DNA from: Clostridia bacterium | Lineage (GTDB): Bacteria > Bacillota > Clostridia > UBA1212 | DNA: 64,000 bases | Direction: 5' to 3' | Assembly (NCBI GenBank): GCA_017444825.1 | Contig: JAFSVU010000050.1 | Location: forward strand, 1-64,000 | Shown here: piece after piece, positions 8,443 to 17,987 of the stretch | How positions within the stretch are numbered: position 1 is the stretch's first letter | Layout of the letters: every line of letters begins with the position of its first letter | Translations under genes and position numbers: made by a program | Notes under the pieces: model-generated | Databases searched by the model: none | The model's input: only the letters and a program-made list of their open reading frames with translations | What the model was told of the DNA's origin: nothing

Positions 8443-9855
8443 TCACGATGTACGTGCTGTCAGCAAAGCCACGACCTCCACGTGTCCTTCGAAAGGAAAC
8501 ATGTCGCAGGGAGTGACTTTGGTCAATGTATAACCAAGCTCCGAGAATTTTACAATATCCCTTGCCAATGTCGCAGGATTGCAGGAAATATAAACGATTC
8601 TTTTCAGTGAAAGCCCCGCCAGTATTCCCGGTATCCTCTCGTCAAGGCCCTTTCTGGGAGGGTCCACCACCGCGGTGTCAGCCTCCTCTATGACCGACCT
8701 CACCTCGTCAGGCAGCCTGTCTATGGCTGAAAGGACTTCCCCGGCATCTCCGGATAAATAATATGGTTCTGCCTCAGTGTTGTTCTTTGCGGCGCTTGTT
8801 GCTTCCCTTATCGAGGCTTCCGTGTAATCAACACCGAAAATCCTGTCTATCTTAACGCCGGCTCTATCTTTTAAACAAAAATATACACCAATTGTACCAA
8901 TTCCACAGTAAATGTCAAGAATCGCAGACGGTGATATCTTACCCTCACAATCCCTGTCTCCGAAGGCGTACTCAAAGGCCTTGTCGTAAAGCATCGGTGC
9001 GGCATACGGGTTCACCTGGAAGAAGGACTCGGACGCGATCTCGAATTTTGCCTCACCTATCCTGTCAGTCAGCGTTTTAGACCCGAAGACGCAGGTGAAC
9101 GTGCCGGAGAAGACCGTATTGGTCCTCGAGGTGTTCGAATTGACGTAAAACGAGACGACCGACGGTACCTTTTCCGAAAGCCTTGCCGCGATCTCCCCTG
9201 CGCAGGAAAGTGAATCCGCGTTAACGGACAGGCATACCATGGCTTTTTCATCCACCGAGACCCTGACCATGAGGGCTCTTAAGATCCCCTTTCCGGTCTC
9301 CTCGTCGTACACGCTGAGCTTCTTTTCGTTCAGTATCTCCAGCATGGCGGAGCATATCTCACGGCAAAGAGGCTTTTCGCACCAGCACGATTCTGACGGC
9401 ACCACGTCATGGCTCCCCCGCCTGAAAAATCCGCACTTTATGCCATCTTTCGATCCCTTGAAACGGTATATGGCCTTGTTCCTGAATTTCGATATTTCGG
9501 GCGAAGGAATTATCGGCGATATCTCGACGTCCCTCAGTCCCGCTATCCGCTCAAGACTGTCCTTTACGTAGCTGTATTTGATTTCAAGGGTCCTTTCATA
9601 CGGAAAATGAAGCAGAGAGCAGCCTCCGCAGGCGGGATATACCGGGCACTTATCGGAGACCGGCTTTTTGTCGCTTTTCGCCACAAGATAGTTGGAGGCC
9701 TTTTTTATCACAGTCCCCGTCACAGTCTCACCGACGTCCGCGCCGAAGCAGAAAACAGTCATGCCGTTCTCTTCGCAAACGCCAATGCCGTCGCCCTGAA
9801 CAGAAACTGCCCTTGTTTTAAAGGTTATCCGGCTGTTTTTACCGATCTCCGCCAT
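8443..9855 (-). CDS. rlmD: RlmD/RumA-family rRNA (uracil-5)-methyltransferase
   Basis: The 470-residue enzyme belongs to the TrmA/RumA family of SAM-dependent RNA m5U methyltransferases. An N-terminal TRAM-like beta domain (about 10-55) precedes a cluster of cysteines (CPVYPACGGC) with an earlier or later Cys to hold an iron-sulfur cluster. The SAM site is DIYCGIGTIG, and the catalytic cysteine with its Pro lies in SCNPATLARD near the C-terminus. In Gram-positive bacteria such enzymes may modify U747, U1939 or both in 23S rRNA; the site cannot be told here. It starts 14 bases after the ABC permease gene. Confidence 0.87.
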   Translation of the reverse strand: MAEIGKNSRITFKTRAVSVQGDGIGVCEENGMTVFCFGADVGETVTGTVIKKASNYLVAKSDKKPVSDKCPVYPACGGCSLLHFPYERTLEIKYSYVKDSLERIAGLRDVEISPIIPSPEISKFRNKAIYRFKGSKDGIKCGFFRRGSHDVVPSESCWCEKPLCREICSAMLEILNEKKLSVYDEETGKGILRALMVRVSVDEKAMVCLSVNADSLSCAGEIAARLSEKVPSVVSFYVNSNTSRTNTVFSGTFTCVFGSKTLTDRIGEAKFEIASESFFQVNPYAAPMLYDKAFEYAFGDRDCEGKISPSAILDIYCGIGTIGVYFCLKDRAGVKIDRIFGVDYTEASIREATSAAKNNTEAEPYYLSGDAGEVLSAIDRLPDEVRSVIEEADTAVVDPPRKGLDERIPGILAGLSLKRIVYISCNPATLARDIVKFSELGYTLTKVTPCDMFPFEGHVEVVALLTARTS

Positions 9856-9869
9856 GAAATGCCTTCTCT

Positions 9870-11594
9870 TTATTTCACATCCCGTTTAACGTAGGACTGG
9901 TAGCTTATGAATATGAACGTGGCCGCAAGCACAGACATGTAGAGGAATGCGAAGAGCGGGCCATTGGTTTCGCCAAGCATAAACCTCATCGTCAATATGT
10001 CCATCACGCTGTAATCGGTCGATTCCACAACAGACCTGAAAAGGATGGTCTGGAATGAAAGATTCGACGTGGGAAGGAATTTGGTCAGGTGTCTGAAGAA
10101 ATATGTCTTCGAACCTACCAGATTCACTATGAGCGAGACACCGCTGCTGGTGGAGATCATAGATACTGTTCCAAGGGATACCGCAATGGATCCTCCGGTG
10201 TTTCTGATCAGAGTGGAGATCATAAACGCGAAACAGCCGTGGAAGAGTACGGGAACGAACGCCGCCAATGTGTAGAGCAGATAGTAGAGGACGGGGCCCA
10301 GGGAGTAGGCATGCTGTCCTATTACAAATACGTTGTTGCCGAAGTCACTGCCGCTTATCAGAGCCGCCAGCATATACGTGACGAACACCTGTATCGCGCA
10401 GACAAGGGTTACGGTGACAAGAAGCAGAAGCTTTGCCGATACTATGCGGTGCCTTTTCACAGGAGCTATGATGAGCGTTTTTATGGCGCCGGACTGGAAA
10501 TCTTCGGCCACAAGAAGAGCGCCGAGTATGATGACGAGTATCTGCGCAAGGCCTATGCCTATCTGAAGGAGAGCGTCTCCGGTCTGCTTGTCGGAGCTGT
10601 TGTATCTTCCGCCGTAGCCATTGGCGCCTGTGCGAAGGCCTGTTTCGATCTCCTCGACTATCAGCGAATAGTTTTTGACCTCTTCCTCAGTGAGTCTCGG
10701 TCCGCCTTCACTCTTTTCACCTGTTTCCAACATAGTTCTGTAGTTGGCCAGCATTTGGAATTTCGAAGTAACTTCGCGCCAGGATTCATAGTCCATGTCG
10801 TCCCTGTAGAGATCCTTCATGATATCGAGGGACAGAAGCTCGTTTTTCTTTTCCTTCTCGCTGAGGGAGGAGTCATTGTTTATGAGCTCGCGCTTGTACT
10901 CAAATACCGCCGAGGCGTCGTTGTCGGTGCAGAGCTTGTATATCCTGTTGTATACGCTTTCCTCGAGTATGGCGCTCCTGGTGCCGATCCATTCGAAGGT
11001 TTTGAATTCGTCGTCAAATTCTTTAACGACGGTATATTTTTCAAACAGACCGTCTTTGATCTCAAAAAAGATCCTGTTTGCGTCAGAGCTCACGATCTGG
11101 TCCAGAAGGTCCGAGAAGAGATAATCGTAGGCGGTCACACTGAAGTACATGGTATTTTTGACTGATCTGCCTGTCGCCTTTGTAAGATCTGCTCTTGCTT
11201 TTTGAAGACAGCTGTTCTCCAGGTCGTACATGATGTTCGAAACGTTTCCGGTCACGCTGTAAAGGAGCTCCGAATCACTGTAGAATTTCTTCGTGAAGGA
11301 ATGTGTTTCCTCGTCGTAATAGCCGTTCTCTTCCGAGATCAGTTCCGCCTGCATTTTCGCCAATGCCGAATCCAGGGAGAGCTTGAGGCTGTTCACATTT
11401 TCGTCGTAATCGGCGTCTTCCTCCGATGCATAATAGTCATACAGGGGCAATGTGACGTCCACGACCCGCACCAGGCCCATAAAGCCTGCGATGACGAGCA
11501 TTGACGCGGATATCAGTATTATAAAAACGATGATGATAGGCTTCTTTACTGCCTTGATCAGTTCGTTCTGATAAAGGGCTTTTAATTTACGCAA
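9870..11594 (-). CDS. ABC-2 type permease with large extracytoplasmic domain
   Basis: A 574-residue permease has one N-terminal membrane helix, about 270 largely polar residues, then five to six helices ending at the C-terminus, the layout of ABC-2 exporter subunits with a big outer loop. I chose a TTG start at 11594, because GGAGGGGG lies eight bases upstream inside the end of the ATPase gene; the longer open frame to 11636 would need translation through that site. It overlaps the ATPase gene by eight bases. Substrate is unknown; bacteriocins, lipids and antibiotics are typical for the class. Confidence 0.82.
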   Translation of the reverse strand: MRKLKALYQNELIKAVKKPIIIVFIILISASMLVIAGFMGLVRVVDVTLPLYDYYASEEDADYDENVNSLKLSLDSALAKMQAELISEENGYYDEETHSFTKKFYSDSELLYSVTGNVSNIMYDLENSCLQKARADLTKATGRSVKNTMYFSVTAYDYLFSDLLDQIVSSDANRIFFEIKDGLFEKYTVVKEFDDEFKTFEWIGTRSAILEESVYNRIYKLCTDNDASAVFEYKRELINNDSSLSEKEKKNELLSLDIMKDLYRDDMDYESWREVTSKFQMLANYRTMLETGEKSEGGPRLTEEEVKNYSLIVEEIETGLRTGANGYGGRYNSSDKQTGDALLQIGIGLAQILVIILGALLVAEDFQSGAIKTLIIAPVKRHRIVSAKLLLLVTVTLVCAIQVFVTYMLAALISGSDFGNNVFVIGQHAYSLGPVLYYLLYTLAAFVPVLFHGCFAFMISTLIRNTGGSIAVSLGTVSMISTSSGVSLIVNLVGSKTYFFRHLTKFLPTSNLSFQTILFRSVVESTDYSVMDILTMRFMLGETNGPLFAFLYMSVLAATFIFISYQSYVKRDVK

Positions 11595-12540
11595 TTGTAT
11601 TACCCCCTCCCGTGATAGCGATGAAGGCATCCTCAAGAGTACTCTTGCTGGCCTTCACGCCGTAGATATTGACGCCCGCAAAGGCAAGTCTTCTGACGAT
11701 CTCAGGGATCTTTGCGCTGTCAACTGCGGCAATGACGCTGCCTGTGGAAGCATCGCATCTGGCCGAATGTCTGGCCCCCTCTGCCTCCGTTTCGGCAAAG
11801 AAGTCATTGATTATCTTTATCGAAGCCATAGGATCGTCAACGTCGAATGTGTGAGTCGGCTCGCCGTTGACCCTGAAATTCAGAGCGTCAAGGGTGTCCT
11901 CCGCCACGATGTCGCCGTTCACTATTATGGAAGCCCTGTCGCAGAGGTTCTGCATCTCTGCCAGCTGATGGCTTGAAATGAGCACGCCGACGCCCTCGTC
12001 ATGGGCCAGGTGAAGGATGATATCTCTCAATTCCTTGATGCCCGCGGGGTCAAGGCCGTTGGTAGGTTCGTCAAGTATGAGAAGCCTTGGTTTGTGGAGC
12101 ATCGACATGGCAAGACCCAGTCGCTGCTTCATACCGAGGGAATACTTTTTGACCTTATCGTTTATTCTGTTTTCAAGTCCCACCATAGCGGTGACCTCGT
12201 CGATCCTGCCCTCGGGGACATTGTCGTGAGTTCTGGCATACATTTCGAGATTGAGCCTTCCGGAGAACTGCTTGTACATATCCGGATTCTCGACGATGCC
12301 GCCCACAAGGCCCATAGCCTTTTCGTAGTCGGCCTTCACGTTGAGCCCGCAGATGGATATCTCCCCTCCGTCATCGGAAAGGAAGCCGAGGATGACCTTG
12401 ATCGCGGTGGTCTTGCCCGCTCCGTTGGGGCCTATAAATCCCATGACCTCTCCGGGTCTCACCTGGAGGTTGATCCCGTTCAGTATTCGGCGCTTACCGA
12501 AATACTTCGTTACGTTTTTTACATCAAGTACGTATTCCAA
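11587..12540 (-). CDS. ABC transporter ATP-binding protein
   Basis: A 317-residue ABC ATPase of the drug/bacteriocin export class shows Walker A GPNGAGKTT, signature YSLGMKQR, Walker B LLILDEP and the switch His in SSHQ. About 85 residues follow the nucleotide-binding domain, common in this class. A TTG start at 12540 is preferred because GGGAGGG lies six bases before it, while the longer frame (12558) begins inside that site. It pairs with the overlapping downstream permease. Confidence 0.9.
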   Translation of the reverse strand: MEYVLDVKNVTKYFGKRRILNGINLQVRPGEVMGFIGPNGAGKTTAIKVILGFLSDDGGEISICGLNVKADYEKAMGLVGGIVENPDMYKQFSGRLNLEMYARTHDNVPEGRIDEVTAMVGLENRINDKVKKYSLGMKQRLGLAMSMLHKPRLLILDEPTNGLDPAGIKELRDIILHLAHDEGVGVLISSHQLAEMQNLCDRASIIVNGDIVAEDTLDALNFRVNGEPTHTFDVDDPMASIKIINDFFAETEAEGARHSARCDASTGSVIAAVDSAKIPEIVRRLAFAGVNIYGVKASKSTLEDAFIAITGGGNTIA

Positions 12541-12554
12541 AACGGTCCCTCCCT

Positions 12555-13073
12555 TCAAAACAAAGAATCAAACGGGTCATAGCCGCCGTTTCCGTCGTAC
12601 TCCCATCTCTCTATAAGCCATTTGCCGTCGACCTTGACCATTTCCAAGGTCATCTCAATATGAGAGTACCCGCCTTTTCTGAAGGACACGCCCACCTCGG
12701 CTTTTGTGAAGCCGTTAAAGACCACCGAAACCGTCGTGTCTTCAAACTCCACCACGTTCCAGTCTCCCGCACTCAGCGACGAAACCGCCATAGTACCGAA
12801 ATCCTTTACGTAGAATTCCTTCAGATCCTCGTCGTGGGCCTTGATGATCTCCGACTTGTATTTTTTTACGTTATCGCCGTCGCTCAGGAAATAATCCACT
12901 ATAAGATCGTTTTCCGTCTCCATGACCTTCTTCCCGAATGCCACGGCAACGTCTCTGATCCCGGACTCGTCATAATAATTGATAGCCGTAGCTACGATCA
13001 CATAAGTGAGCACGCAAAGAACCAGCGCCAGCGCCGTGATCAATCCGTAGTTCACTTTTTTCATACCTCGCAT
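12555..13073 (-). CDS. Unknown membrane-anchored protein
   Basis: I do not recognise this 172-residue protein. It has one N-terminal membrane helix (about 8-30) followed by an exported alpha/beta-looking domain of 140 residues. The ATG at 13073 has AAGGAGG eight bases upstream; a longer frame starting inside the preceding flippase gene is unlikely. It lies between a flippase and an ABC exporter and is probably co-transcribed with both. The C-terminal half has the size and hydrophobic pattern of an NTF2-like fold, but this is only an impression. Confidence 0.75.
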   Translation of the reverse strand: MRGMKKVNYGLITALALVLCVLTYVIVATAINYYDESGIRDVAVAFGKKVMETENDLIVDYFLSDGDNVKKYKSEIIKAHDEDLKEFYVKDFGTMAVSSLSAGDWNVVEFEDTTVSVVFNGFTKAEVGVSFRKGGYSHIEMTLEMVKVDGKWLIERWEYDGNGGYDPFDSLF

Positions 13074-13101
13074 CGTATCTGCCTCCTTAAAATAGCTGAT
13101 A

Positions 13102-14403
13102 TTACTGTTCTGATACTTTACCATCCTCCGGTCCGTCCTGGGCCTTGTTTTTATCGGTGTGTACGAAACCGGTTATCACAACGGCAATGAACCTGAGCGC
13201 ATTGACTCCGAGGAGTCCCCATGTCATTCCGGCAATGCCGAAATTTGCCACAAGAGGAACCAATGCCGCCACGAACACGACCGCATAGACCGAATTGATT
13301 ATAAGCTGGTACCGCTCGTGCACAAAGCGCAGAACGATCACCATCATAGTGCCCGCCACAAAGTAGAATATCTGGCCCGCATTGGCGAAAATAAAATACT
13401 GTGACGCCTCCGTATATATGTTCGGATACATCCATTTGACGAAAATGTGTGACGCCAATACCCCGCCCGCCGTAAACACCACCGTCACAATGAGCGCTAT
13501 GGCCGTGGCTATTCCGAAGAGCTTCTTCGTAAACCTGCCCTTGTACCTTGCGAGATAACCGATGATGACCCCGTTAAGAGGCGTCGTCAGCATCGCCACC
13601 ACCTTACCCACCAGCGTTGCCACGTAAAATACGGTGACAGCCTCCCCGTTCATAAATATACGGAGAAGTATCTTGTCCGCCTGGAGCGCAAGGGCATTGA
13701 TCAGGTTCGTCGCCAAAAGGAAAATGGTGGTCTTGAGGTTCTCCCGGAGCTCGGGGCTCGCCTTGAGAGCATCCCTGCCCCTGAATATCTTTCCCGTAAG
13801 AGCCACAAAACCGACGGCAAGGGCCTCGCCTAAGATGATGGCCGCCACCCAGCTGATGTCCTCGCCCAGCACACTGTACTTTACGAGGAAAGACCCGCCG
13901 ACGTAGCCGACTGAGATAAGCACGTAATATATGAAAAACCTGAGATAGTTAACGTTAAGGCGAAACTCAACGTCCCCGTAGTAGCGAAGCACACTCAGTA
14001 TGGAAAGAACTATGAAAAGAAGATTGAAGGGGACTCCCCTGCTCCCGAGTATCAGAAGGGACGCGGCCACAGACACCGCCGCCACGGGGATCATCGCTAT
14101 AAGAAGGAAAATGTTAAAGTCGCCGTTTACGCCCCGGCCCTTCGTCTCGGCCACCATTCTGGCGTAATTCGCTCCCGTTCCAATGGCCGTCGCAAGCACC
14201 GAAACCACTGCCAGCATCGAAAGAATATCGCCGTAGCGATCCTCTCCCAGCGCGTTGTTAATGCTCGGATAAAGCAGCAGCTGGATGACTCCGTTCATCG
14301 CCACCAGACCCAGCACGCTCAGCACCAGATCCTTCAGTCCCCGGATCTTCTTCGGAACAGGCCCGTTATTCTGTTCGTTCCCGCTGACAGCTTTTTCTTT
14401 CAT
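13102..14403 (-). CDS. MOP-family polysaccharide/lipid flippase
   Basis: The 433-residue protein has 12 or so membrane helices and resembles Wzx/MurJ-like members of the MOP flippase superfamily, which move lipid-linked sugars across the membrane. A charged, proline-rich cytoplasmic start (1-20) and a short hydrophilic tail flank the membrane core. No glycosyltransferases accompany it, which is unusual for a capsule flippase. It heads an apparent operon with an unknown membrane protein and an ABC exporter. The substrate is unknown. Confidence 0.75.
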   Translation of the reverse strand: MKEKAVSGNEQNNGPVPKKIRGLKDLVLSVLGLVAMNGVIQLLLYPSINNALGEDRYGDILSMLAVVSVLATAIGTGANYARMVAETKGRGVNGDFNIFLLIAMIPVAAVSVAASLLILGSRGVPFNLLFIVLSILSVLRYYGDVEFRLNVNYLRFFIYYVLISVGYVGGSFLVKYSVLGEDISWVAAIILGEALAVGFVALTGKIFRGRDALKASPELRENLKTTIFLLATNLINALALQADKILLRIFMNGEAVTVFYVATLVGKVVAMLTTPLNGVIIGYLARYKGRFTKKLFGIATAIALIVTVVFTAGGVLASHIFVKWMYPNIYTEASQYFIFANAGQIFYFVAGTMMVIVLRFVHERYQLIINSVYAVVFVAALVPLVANFGIAGMTWGLLGVNALRFIAVVITGFVHTDKNKAQDGPEDGKVSEQ

Positions 14404-14548
14404 TTTTATCCCCGTCCCGCTATTTTTAAATAAAAAAGGACGCGGTCATTATACCATACCCCTTCTTTAAAAAGCAATGTTTAAAGGTTGGTTCAATCGG
14501 TCCCGGAACCCATCGCAACGCCAATGTCACCGGCCTTCGCAAAGACTG

Positions 14549-15151
14549 TCAGAGCTTTCCCACAGTCCTTTCAAACTCGTACATGACAAGCTTTTCCAGT
14601 TCCTCCGCGGTCCCTTCATTGTCGATGACCACATCTGCCAGCTCCGCGTATTCCCTGTTGGAAAGCTGGGCTCCGATCCTCGCCTCGGCCTCCTCCTGAG
14701 TCATTCCCGATCTATCCATTATCCTTTCGATCCTAATGTCGTCGTTTGCGCAAACCGCCCAGACCACATCTGAAACGTCAAAGAACCCGTTCTCCACCGG
14801 CACAGGCACGTCGAGAACAACGTAAGGAACGCCTCTTTTTTCAAGCAGCTTGAGACGCCTTTTGATCTCAGCCGCCACGGCAGTATGCACAATGGCATTG
14901 ATCTTAAGCCTTGCCTCATCATCGCCAAAGACGATCTTCGCCAGCTTTTTTCTGTCAAGCTCCCCGCTCTCACCGTCGACCACTCCGTCCCCGAAGCACT
15001 CCACGATCTTATTAAACACGGGGCACCCTTTCCGCTGCAGATCCTTTGTGATAGCGTCGGCGTCAATTACCTCGCAGCCCTTTTTCTTTAATATGGAGGA
15101 AACCATGGACTTACCCGTCCCGGTCCCGCCTGTGATACCCAAAACTCTCAT
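14549..15151 (-). CDS. coaE: Dephospho-CoA kinase
   Basis: The 200-residue product catalyses the last step of coenzyme A synthesis, ATP-dependent phosphorylation of the 3'-hydroxyl of dephospho-CoA. The P-loop GGTGTGKS is at residues 7-14, followed by the D-A-D motif (IDADAIT) and the VVLDVPV core strand. Length is normal for the family. It lies about 100 bases downstream of polA, as in many Gram-positive bacteria, and a dispersed repeat fills the gap. Confidence 0.95.
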   Translation of the reverse strand: MRVLGITGGTGTGKSMVSSILKKKGCEVIDADAITKDLQRKGCPVFNKIVECFGDGVVDGESGELDRKKLAKIVFGDDEARLKINAIVHTAVAAEIKRRLKLLEKRGVPYVVLDVPVPVENGFFDVSDVVWAVCANDDIRIERIMDRSGMTQEEAEARIGAQLSNREYAELADVVIDNEGTAEELEKLVMYEFERTVGKL

Positions 15152-15178
15152 AACCTGTTCCTTCGCGCAGCGACCTTT

Positions 15179-15244
15179 ACCTGTTACTTCTTACTTCTTA
15201 CCTATTACTTTGTCCGGCACCGCTCTAACTTACTGCGGCACCCC
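15179..15244 (-). repeat. Dispersed intergenic repeat, copy A
   Basis: Directly after the polA stop, this stretch matches (on the minus strand) the element at 38948-39047. Both have a GC-rich core with a seven-pair stem (GTGCCGC and GCGGTGC), then GGACAAAGTAATAGGTAA, then short purine-rich repeats built from AGTAACAGGTAAGA-like units. Confidence 0.85.
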
Positions 15245-15252
15245 TTAAACTA

Positions 15253-17964
15253 TTACTTACTCCACTCTCTCCCCGAGCTAACGCTCACCGGGAAACTCAC
15301 CTCAAGATCCACCGCTCCCTCCATCATCTCCCGGAGAAGCTCCTTGACTTCCTCTTCCTCTTCCTTAGGGCAGTCGCACAGGAGCTCGTCGTGGACCTGA
15401 AGCACCAGCCTCGACTTGAGGCCCCTCTTCTCCAGTTCTCTGTCCACCCGGACCATGGCAAGCTTCATAATGTCCGCGGCGGCGCCCTGGATGGGCATGT
15501 TCATCGCAACTCTTTCGCCGAACTGTCTTACAGGGTATTTGGGATTGGTCAGTTCAGGCAGATATCTTCTCCTGCCCCAGGGAGTCACCGCATAGCCGTT
15601 TCTCTTGGCGTCGGCTTTAAGCTTTTCCAGAAAGTCCTTCACACCGGGGAATTTGCGGAAATATCCCGCGATGTACCTTCTCGCCTCCCATACGCTCACG
15701 CCTATTTCTGCCGCAAGACCGTATTCGCTCATACCGTAGATTATGCCGAAATTTACGGCTTTTGCGGCGGACCTCATCTCATAGGTGACCTCGTCAAGCG
15801 CAACGTCGTTTACGTCCGCGGCTGTAAGTGTATGGATGTCCGTGCCGTTTTTGAAAGCATTTACCATGTTCTCATCCCCGGACATGCAGGCCATGAGTCT
15901 GAGCTCGATCTGCGAATAATCCGCATCCACCAGGACCATATCGTCGCCCCCCGCGACAAAGGCCTTTCTGATCACCCTTCCAAGCTCGTGTCTTACGGGT
16001 ATGTTCTGAAGGTTTGGCTCCGAGGAGCTGAGGCGCCCCGTGGCGGTGACTGTCTGGTTGAAAGTGGTGTAGACTTTTCCCGTTTTCTCGTCAATAACTC
16101 CGAGAAGACCGTCGATGTACGTGGATTTCAGCTTCGCGTTCTGCCTGTATTCCAGTATCAGCGGCACCACCTCATGCTTGTCCGCGATCTCCTCCAGCAC
16201 CTCCTGGCCCGTCTTGTAGCCCGTTCTGGTCTTGTTCTTTTTGCCGCCCTCGATCCCCAGCTTTTCAAAGAGCACCTCGCCAAGCTGTTTCGGAGAGTTG
16301 ATGTTAAACTCCGTCCCGCAAAGGGAATATATCTTTTCCTTCAGCTCCGCCAGGTTCTTATCGTACACCTTGCCCTCTTCCCGCAGTACGTCGGCGTTGA
16401 CTTTGACGCCCTGCCGTTCCATCTTGGCGAGTACGGTGATCATGGGTATCTCTATCTCTTCAAGGAGAAGCTTCATCCCGTCCCGTTCGATCTGTCTCGA
16501 GGCGGCCTCAAACACCTCAGGCATGAAGAATATATCTTCCCTGTCCCTGCCGGTAAAGAACCTGACGGCGGAGGGGTATTCGTCGAGACCTCTTGTAGAA
16601 TCCGCAAGGTATGCGCAGATGGCGAGGTCATTGGTTACGGGTTTGATGAGCATATCATGTCTAAGGCATAGAGTTACGAAGGGCTTGCCGTCGAAAAAGT
16701 ACTTTGGGACGTTTTCATCCGTGAGAATGCTTCCGAACACGCCAATGAATTTCCCGGTGAGCTCTTCGCTCTCAAGCTCGATCTCGAACGCCTTTTTCTC
16801 TTCCTCACCCGCAGGTGGGATCCTCGGGTAGAATATCAGCCCCGTAAGTTGTCCTTTGGTCTTTTTTGTGATTATATAAAGCGAGTCAAGGCCTTTTGAA
16901 GCCTCAAAAGCATTGGTGACGTCCTCCTCTGAAGCTATCCTGACAGGAGGAGCGACCCGCATGCCACCTGCCTCGGGCACGGTGCCGCCGGCGGATCCGG
17001 ATTCTGCAAAATCAAAAAGAGTTCCAAAGCCCTCGTCATCTTCTCCTGCGCTTACGGAAGCCTCCCTGGCGAGTTCTTCGAGTTTCATCGACTTAATAAG
17101 CTTGCGTAGCTCCAGCCTCTTCATAAGCTTGAGAAGCGCCGGATAATCTGCGGTCCGGACCTTGAGCTCCGACATTTTGCCGCCGCATATATCTTCAAGA
17201 GACACGTCCCTCTTTATCGCCGCAAGCCTGAGACTGAGGTAGCATAGGTCGCGCCCCGCCTCGAGTTTCTCCCTGGTGCCCTTGGCTGAGACTTTATCTA
17301 TATTTTCGAATATTCCGTCAATGGACCCGAACTCCTGAAGAAGCGTCAGAGCGCCCTTGGGGCCTATGCCCGGGCAGCCCGGAATGTTGTCCGAACTGTC
17401 GCCCATAAGAGCCTTCATGGGCACCACCATAGAGGCGTCCGCCCCGTAAAAAACGTCTTTTACAGAGTCCGGAGTCACCCTGTTTGTGGTAGTCTGGCCG
17501 TTTGCAGTGATGGGGAGAAGCACGGTGACCATATCGTCCACCAGCTGGAGCGAGTCCTTGTCGCCGGTGAGTATCACGCAGGGGACATTGGCGTTTGCGC
17601 TCTCAAGAGAAAGGGTTCCTATTATATCGTCCGCCTCGATCTCCGGTATCTCGCACCTTGACAGACCAAGGCAGTCGAGGACCTCCTTTATCAGCGGCAT
17701 CTGTGTCCTTAACTCATCGGGCATGCCCTTCCGTTTTCCCTTGTAATCGGCGTAAATGTCATGCCTGAAGGTGTGCTTTCCCGCGTCAAATGCCACGCAG
17801 ACCATGGTGGGCTTTTCCTGCTCGAGTATCCTGACGAGTATCTGGATAAAGCCGTGGACCGCCCCCGTATACTCTCCCTCGGAATTTCTGAGCATGCTCG
17901 CTCCCGCGCCGTAAAAGGCCCTGTTTGCTATGCTGTTGCCGTCGACAAGAAGTAGTTTTTCCAT
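15253..17964 (-). CDS. polA: DNA polymerase I
   Basis: A 903-residue family A DNA polymerase for Okazaki-fragment processing and repair. The N-terminal 5'-3' exonuclease domain (1-300) keeps its acidic metal-binding motifs (LLVDGNS, EIEADDIIGTL, GDSSDNIPGCPGIG). The middle domain lacks the DxE motif of a 3'-5' exonuclease, so proofreading is lost, as in Bacillus-type enzymes. The polymerase domain has DADYSQIELR (motif A), the O-helix KAVNFGIIYG and LQVHDELL (motif C). An ATG at 17964 is preferred over the GTG just before it, for spacing to AAGGG. It follows ftsW by 23 bases. Confidence 0.97.
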   Translation of the reverse strand: MEKLLLVDGNSIANRAFYGAGASMLRNSEGEYTGAVHGFIQILVRILEQEKPTMVCVAFDAGKHTFRHDIYADYKGKRKGMPDELRTQMPLIKEVLDCLGLSRCEIPEIEADDIIGTLSLESANANVPCVILTGDKDSLQLVDDMVTVLLPITANGQTTTNRVTPDSVKDVFYGADASMVVPMKALMGDSSDNIPGCPGIGPKGALTLLQEFGSIDGIFENIDKVSAKGTREKLEAGRDLCYLSLRLAAIKRDVSLEDICGGKMSELKVRTADYPALLKLMKRLELRKLIKSMKLEELAREASVSAGEDDEGFGTLFDFAESGSAGGTVPEAGGMRVAPPVRIASEEDVTNAFEASKGLDSLYIITKKTKGQLTGLIFYPRIPPAGEEEKKAFEIELESEELTGKFIGVFGSILTDENVPKYFFDGKPFVTLCLRHDMLIKPVTNDLAICAYLADSTRGLDEYPSAVRFFTGRDREDIFFMPEVFEAASRQIERDGMKLLLEEIEIPMITVLAKMERQGVKVNADVLREEGKVYDKNLAELKEKIYSLCGTEFNINSPKQLGEVLFEKLGIEGGKKNKTRTGYKTGQEVLEEIADKHEVVPLILEYRQNAKLKSTYIDGLLGVIDEKTGKVYTTFNQTVTATGRLSSSEPNLQNIPVRHELGRVIRKAFVAGGDDMVLVDADYSQIELRLMACMSGDENMVNAFKNGTDIHTLTAADVNDVALDEVTYEMRSAAKAVNFGIIYGMSEYGLAAEIGVSVWEARRYIAGYFRKFPGVKDFLEKLKADAKRNGYAVTPWGRRRYLPELTNPKYPVRQFGERVAMNMPIQGAAADIMKLAMVRVDRELEKRGLKSRLVLQVHDELLCDCPKEEEEEVKELLREMMEGAVDLEVSFPVSVSSGREWSK

Positions 17965-17987
17965 CACGTTTTTCCCTTATTTGAGTA

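Noticed and set aside
10089-11165. 358-residue plus-strand frame opposite the ABC permease
   Set aside because: Antisense shadow; the opposite strand has clear membrane helices and an operon context.
12544-12558. TTG at 12558 as the start of the ABC ATPase gene
   Set aside because: It lies inside the GGGAGGG ribosome site; the TTG at 12540 is correctly spaced from it.
15391-16671. 426-residue plus-strand frame opposite polA
   Set aside because: Shadow of the polA coding strand caused by codon bias in a GC-balanced gene.
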